Assembly: GCA_036274495.1 (NCBI GenBank)
Contig: DASUFP010000058.1
Location: 1-42,808, forward strand
From: DASUFP01 sp036274495
Lineage (GTDB): Bacteria; Bacteroidota; Bacteroidia; AKYH767-A; OLB10
Direction of reading: 5' to 3'
DNA: 42,808 nucleotides
Positions 41,461 to 42,808 of the stretch are shown one piece after another. Every line of letters starts with the position of its first letter. Position 1 is the stretch's first letter. The notes beneath the pieces are model-generated. The model was not told where the DNA came from and made no database searches. It was given only the letters and a program-made list of their open reading frames with translations. Made by a program: the position numbers and the translations under genes.

Positions 41461-42288
41461 TTATTTGAGCGGAATATAACCCTCCTGTAATACGATTGCC
41501 TGACCTTTTGAAGAGAGCAGAAAGTCAACAAATGGTTTAACTTTTTGCTCATCCGCCTTAGCGTAATAGTAATAAAGCGGCCTGACAATAGGGTACGTTT
41601 TGTTTTTGGCATTGGCAATACTTGCCTCCACATACTTTACACCGTCATATGATACTGCGATGTCTTTTACTTTGGACCTGTCGACATAAGCAAGGCCCAC
41701 ATATCCGATGGCTCCTTTTGTTTGTGATACCGATTGTATAATGGCTCCGGTGGCCGGCATATTCAGAATTCCCTGAGCGAAATTCTTCTTGCTCATAACA
41801 TGCTCTTTAAAAAATTCGAAGGTGCCCGAGCTCGACTCTCTGGAATAGGCTACAATGGCCATGTCATCGCCGCCTACCTCTTTCCAGTTAGTGATTTTAC
41901 CGGTAAAAATATCTTCCAGCTGCTGACGGGTAAGCTTCGAAACTTTGTTTTGACGGTTTACAACCACCGATAAGGCATCATAGGCAATAATTACTTCCGA
42001 GATTGGTTTTTTCATCTCAGTGAGCTTCATTTTCTCGCTCATTTTCATTTGCCGCGAGGCCATGGCGATATCTGTGGTGCCGTCGATGAGTGCGGCAAGT
42101 CCTACTCCCGAGCCTCCACCGACAACGGTGATGGTTGCGTCAGGGTGCATTTTCATATAGACTTCAGCAGTTTTCTGCGACAGCGGCAGCACCGTATCGC
42201 TGCCCTTTACCTTTTGGGCGGCGGCAGTAAACTGAACCCCTGAAAGGGCCATACAAATACAAAAAATGCGGATGAGAGAGCGTTTCAT
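41461..42288 (-). CDS. pstS: Phosphate-binding protein PstS
   Basis: The periplasmic phosphate receptor of the Pst transporter. The ATG at 42288 gives 275 aa with a good signal peptide (MKRSLIRIFCICMALSGVQF TAAAQ); the ATG at 42321 would add an atypical 11-residue front. Phosphate-contacting loops are VKGSDTVLPLSQK, GGGSGVGLAALIDGTTDIAM and SRESSSGTFEFFKEHV. It belongs to the short PBP-like_2/SphX-type group usual in Bacteroidota. It is the first gene of pstS-pstC-pstA, and a Pho-box-like repeat lies about 50 bp upstream. Confidence 0.95.
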   Translation of the reverse strand: MKRSLIRIFCICMALSGVQFTAAAQKVKGSDTVLPLSQKTAEVYMKMHPDATITVVGGGSGVGLAALIDGTTDIAMASRQMKMSEKMKLTEMKKPISEVIIAYDALSVVVNRQNKVSKLTRQQLEDIFTGKITNWKEVGGDDMAIVAYSRESSSGTFEFFKEHVMSKKNFAQGILNMPATGAIIQSVSQTKGAIGYVGLAYVDRSKVKDIAVSYDGVKYVEASIANAKNKTYPIVRPLYYYYAKADEQKVKPFVDFLLSSKGQAIVLQEGYIPLK

Positions 42289-42339
42289 ACGTGCGTTTGC
42301 AAAGGTGGTCAATGGCTTCATGATAGATAAATTTTGGAG

Positions 42340-42357
42340 GTTAATTAAATGTTAAAT
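42340..42357 (-). promoter_or_regulatory. Candidate PhoB box upstream of pstS
   Basis: The minus strand reads ATTTAAC-ATTT-AATTAAC, two 7-mers ending in TTAAC with a 4-bp gap, matching the phoB box at 14 of 18 positions and in the same orientation. No exact TAnnTTTG follows at 21 bp; TATCTATC (42322-42329) and CACCTTTG (42300-42307) are weak candidates. Confidence 0.6.
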
Positions 42358-42421
42358 GTAGAAGAGCCGGAAAGGGGTGAAAAATGATCAAACTGCTGAT
42401 TATTAATCTTTTAACTCAAGA

Positions 42422-42808
42422 TTATTTATCCAGCTTATAACCGACACCGCGAACTGTGGAAATAAAAGCCTCACCCAGTTTTTTACGGAGCATGCGTATA
42501 TGCACATCCAGCGAACGGGAATCCTTTGGCTTGTACCCCTTGCCCCAAATAGTTAGGAGGATATCCTCGCGTTTGAAAACTTTTTTGGGATTTGAGGCAA
42601 GTAAGAGCAGCAGTTCAAATTCCTTTTTAGGAAAAGAAATGCTGTTGTCGTCGAGGTAAACTGAATAGGCAACCTTGTCGATTACCAGCTGTTTTACCGA
42701 TGATTCGGCTAAAGCCCCCTCATCCATACGGTTGGGCCGGGAAGAAACCGCCGGTTTAAAAGGGTCGTTTTCTTCCAGAATAATCACTTTGCTTCCCACA
42801 GAATAGCT
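42422..42808 (-). CDS. Second PhoB-like response regulator, N-terminus outside the window
   Basis: The frame is open to the window edge (codons SYSV precede the GTG at 42799), so only the C-terminal ~128 residues are seen. They form an OmpR/PhoB winged-helix domain: ISFPKKEFELLLLLASNPKK, VFKREDILLTIWGKGYKPKD, SRSLDVHIRMLRKKLGEAFI, STVRGVGYKLDK. It resembles the phoB at 34313-34993 throughout. The stretch before it (KVIILEENDPFKPAVSSRPN) does not match the usual ALLRR receiver end, so the linker is atypical. It is upstream of pstSCA on the same strand and probably regulates them. Confidence 0.85.
   Translation of the reverse strand, partial: SYSVGSKVIILEENDPFKPAVSSRPNRMDEGALAESSVKQLVIDKVAYSVYLDDNSISFPKKEFELLLLLASNPKKVFKREDILLTIWGKGYKPKDSRSLDVHIRMLRKKLGEAFISTVRGVGYKLDK

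Noticed and set aside
1..42808. CRISPR arrays, tRNA or rRNA genes, prophage genes, replication origin
   Set aside because: No regularly spaced repeats, no cloverleaf-like stretch, no phage structural genes and no clusters of DnaA boxes were seen in any intergenic region.

Overview
The window looks like chromosomal DNA of a member of the Bacteroidota. Many genes are preceded by the Bacteroidota-type promoter (TTG or TTTG, 18-21 bp, TAnnTTTG). Shine-Dalgarno sequences are mostly absent. A large surface protein carries a type IX secretion (T9SS) C-terminal sorting domain, and the gene content (PadR-PspC pair, DUF4403, GMP synthase followed by a periplasmic-binding lipoprotein, pstSCA with PhoB/PhoR) fits that phylum. 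Genus and species cannot be told from this sequence.

Layout. (1) 1-3.2 kb: the 3' part of a DUF4403 gene, convergent with a padR-pspC operon. (2) 3.2-7.5 kb: a visibly AT-richer accessory segment. It holds a probable structured non-coding RNA, an IS1595-type transposase with a tiny ribbon-helix-helix protein and two near-identical operators, an unrecognised small ORF, an unrecognised two-gene unit (289-aa soluble protein plus 147-aa membrane protein), and a 40-aa very basic protein. (3) 7.5-29.1 kb: core genes. These are an ECF sigma factor, guaA plus a lipoprotein, a TMEM175-type channel, threonine aldolase, a small PspC protein, a DEAD-box helicase, thiolase, an NlpC/P60 hydrolase, a 962-aa T9SS adhesin-like protein with seven 70-residue repeats, a lytic transglycosylase, a phospholipase D-like synthase, a DUF457 membrane protein, clpB and an acyltransferase. 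(4) 29.2-42.8 kb: a phosphate/polyphosphate neighbourhood. It contains ppx, ppk1, a Lys/Ala-rich histone-H1-like protein, a SixA-type phosphatase, phoR, phoB, and pstA, pstC, pstS with a second PhoB-like regulator. It is interrupted by an outer-membrane protein, DoxX, a universal stress protein, a cation-efflux transporter and thioredoxin.

How the genes fit together. PstS-PstC-PstA import phosphate and PhoR-PhoB sense its shortage. Ppk1 and Ppx make and degrade polyphosphate. Two 18-bp direct-repeat boxes (7+4+7 geometry, TTAAC core) lie upstream of phoB and pstS and are good candidates for the PhoB operator. pstB and phoU, normally next to pstA, are not in the window. PstC carries an extra loop that resembles part of the neighbouring PstS.

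The parts most likely to be undescribed are the PstS-like insert in PstC, the ncRNA at 3.4-3.67 kb, the RHH/operator control of the transposase, and the unrecognised two-gene membrane unit at 5.56-6.89 kb. All functional statements come from reading sequence motifs. No database search was run.
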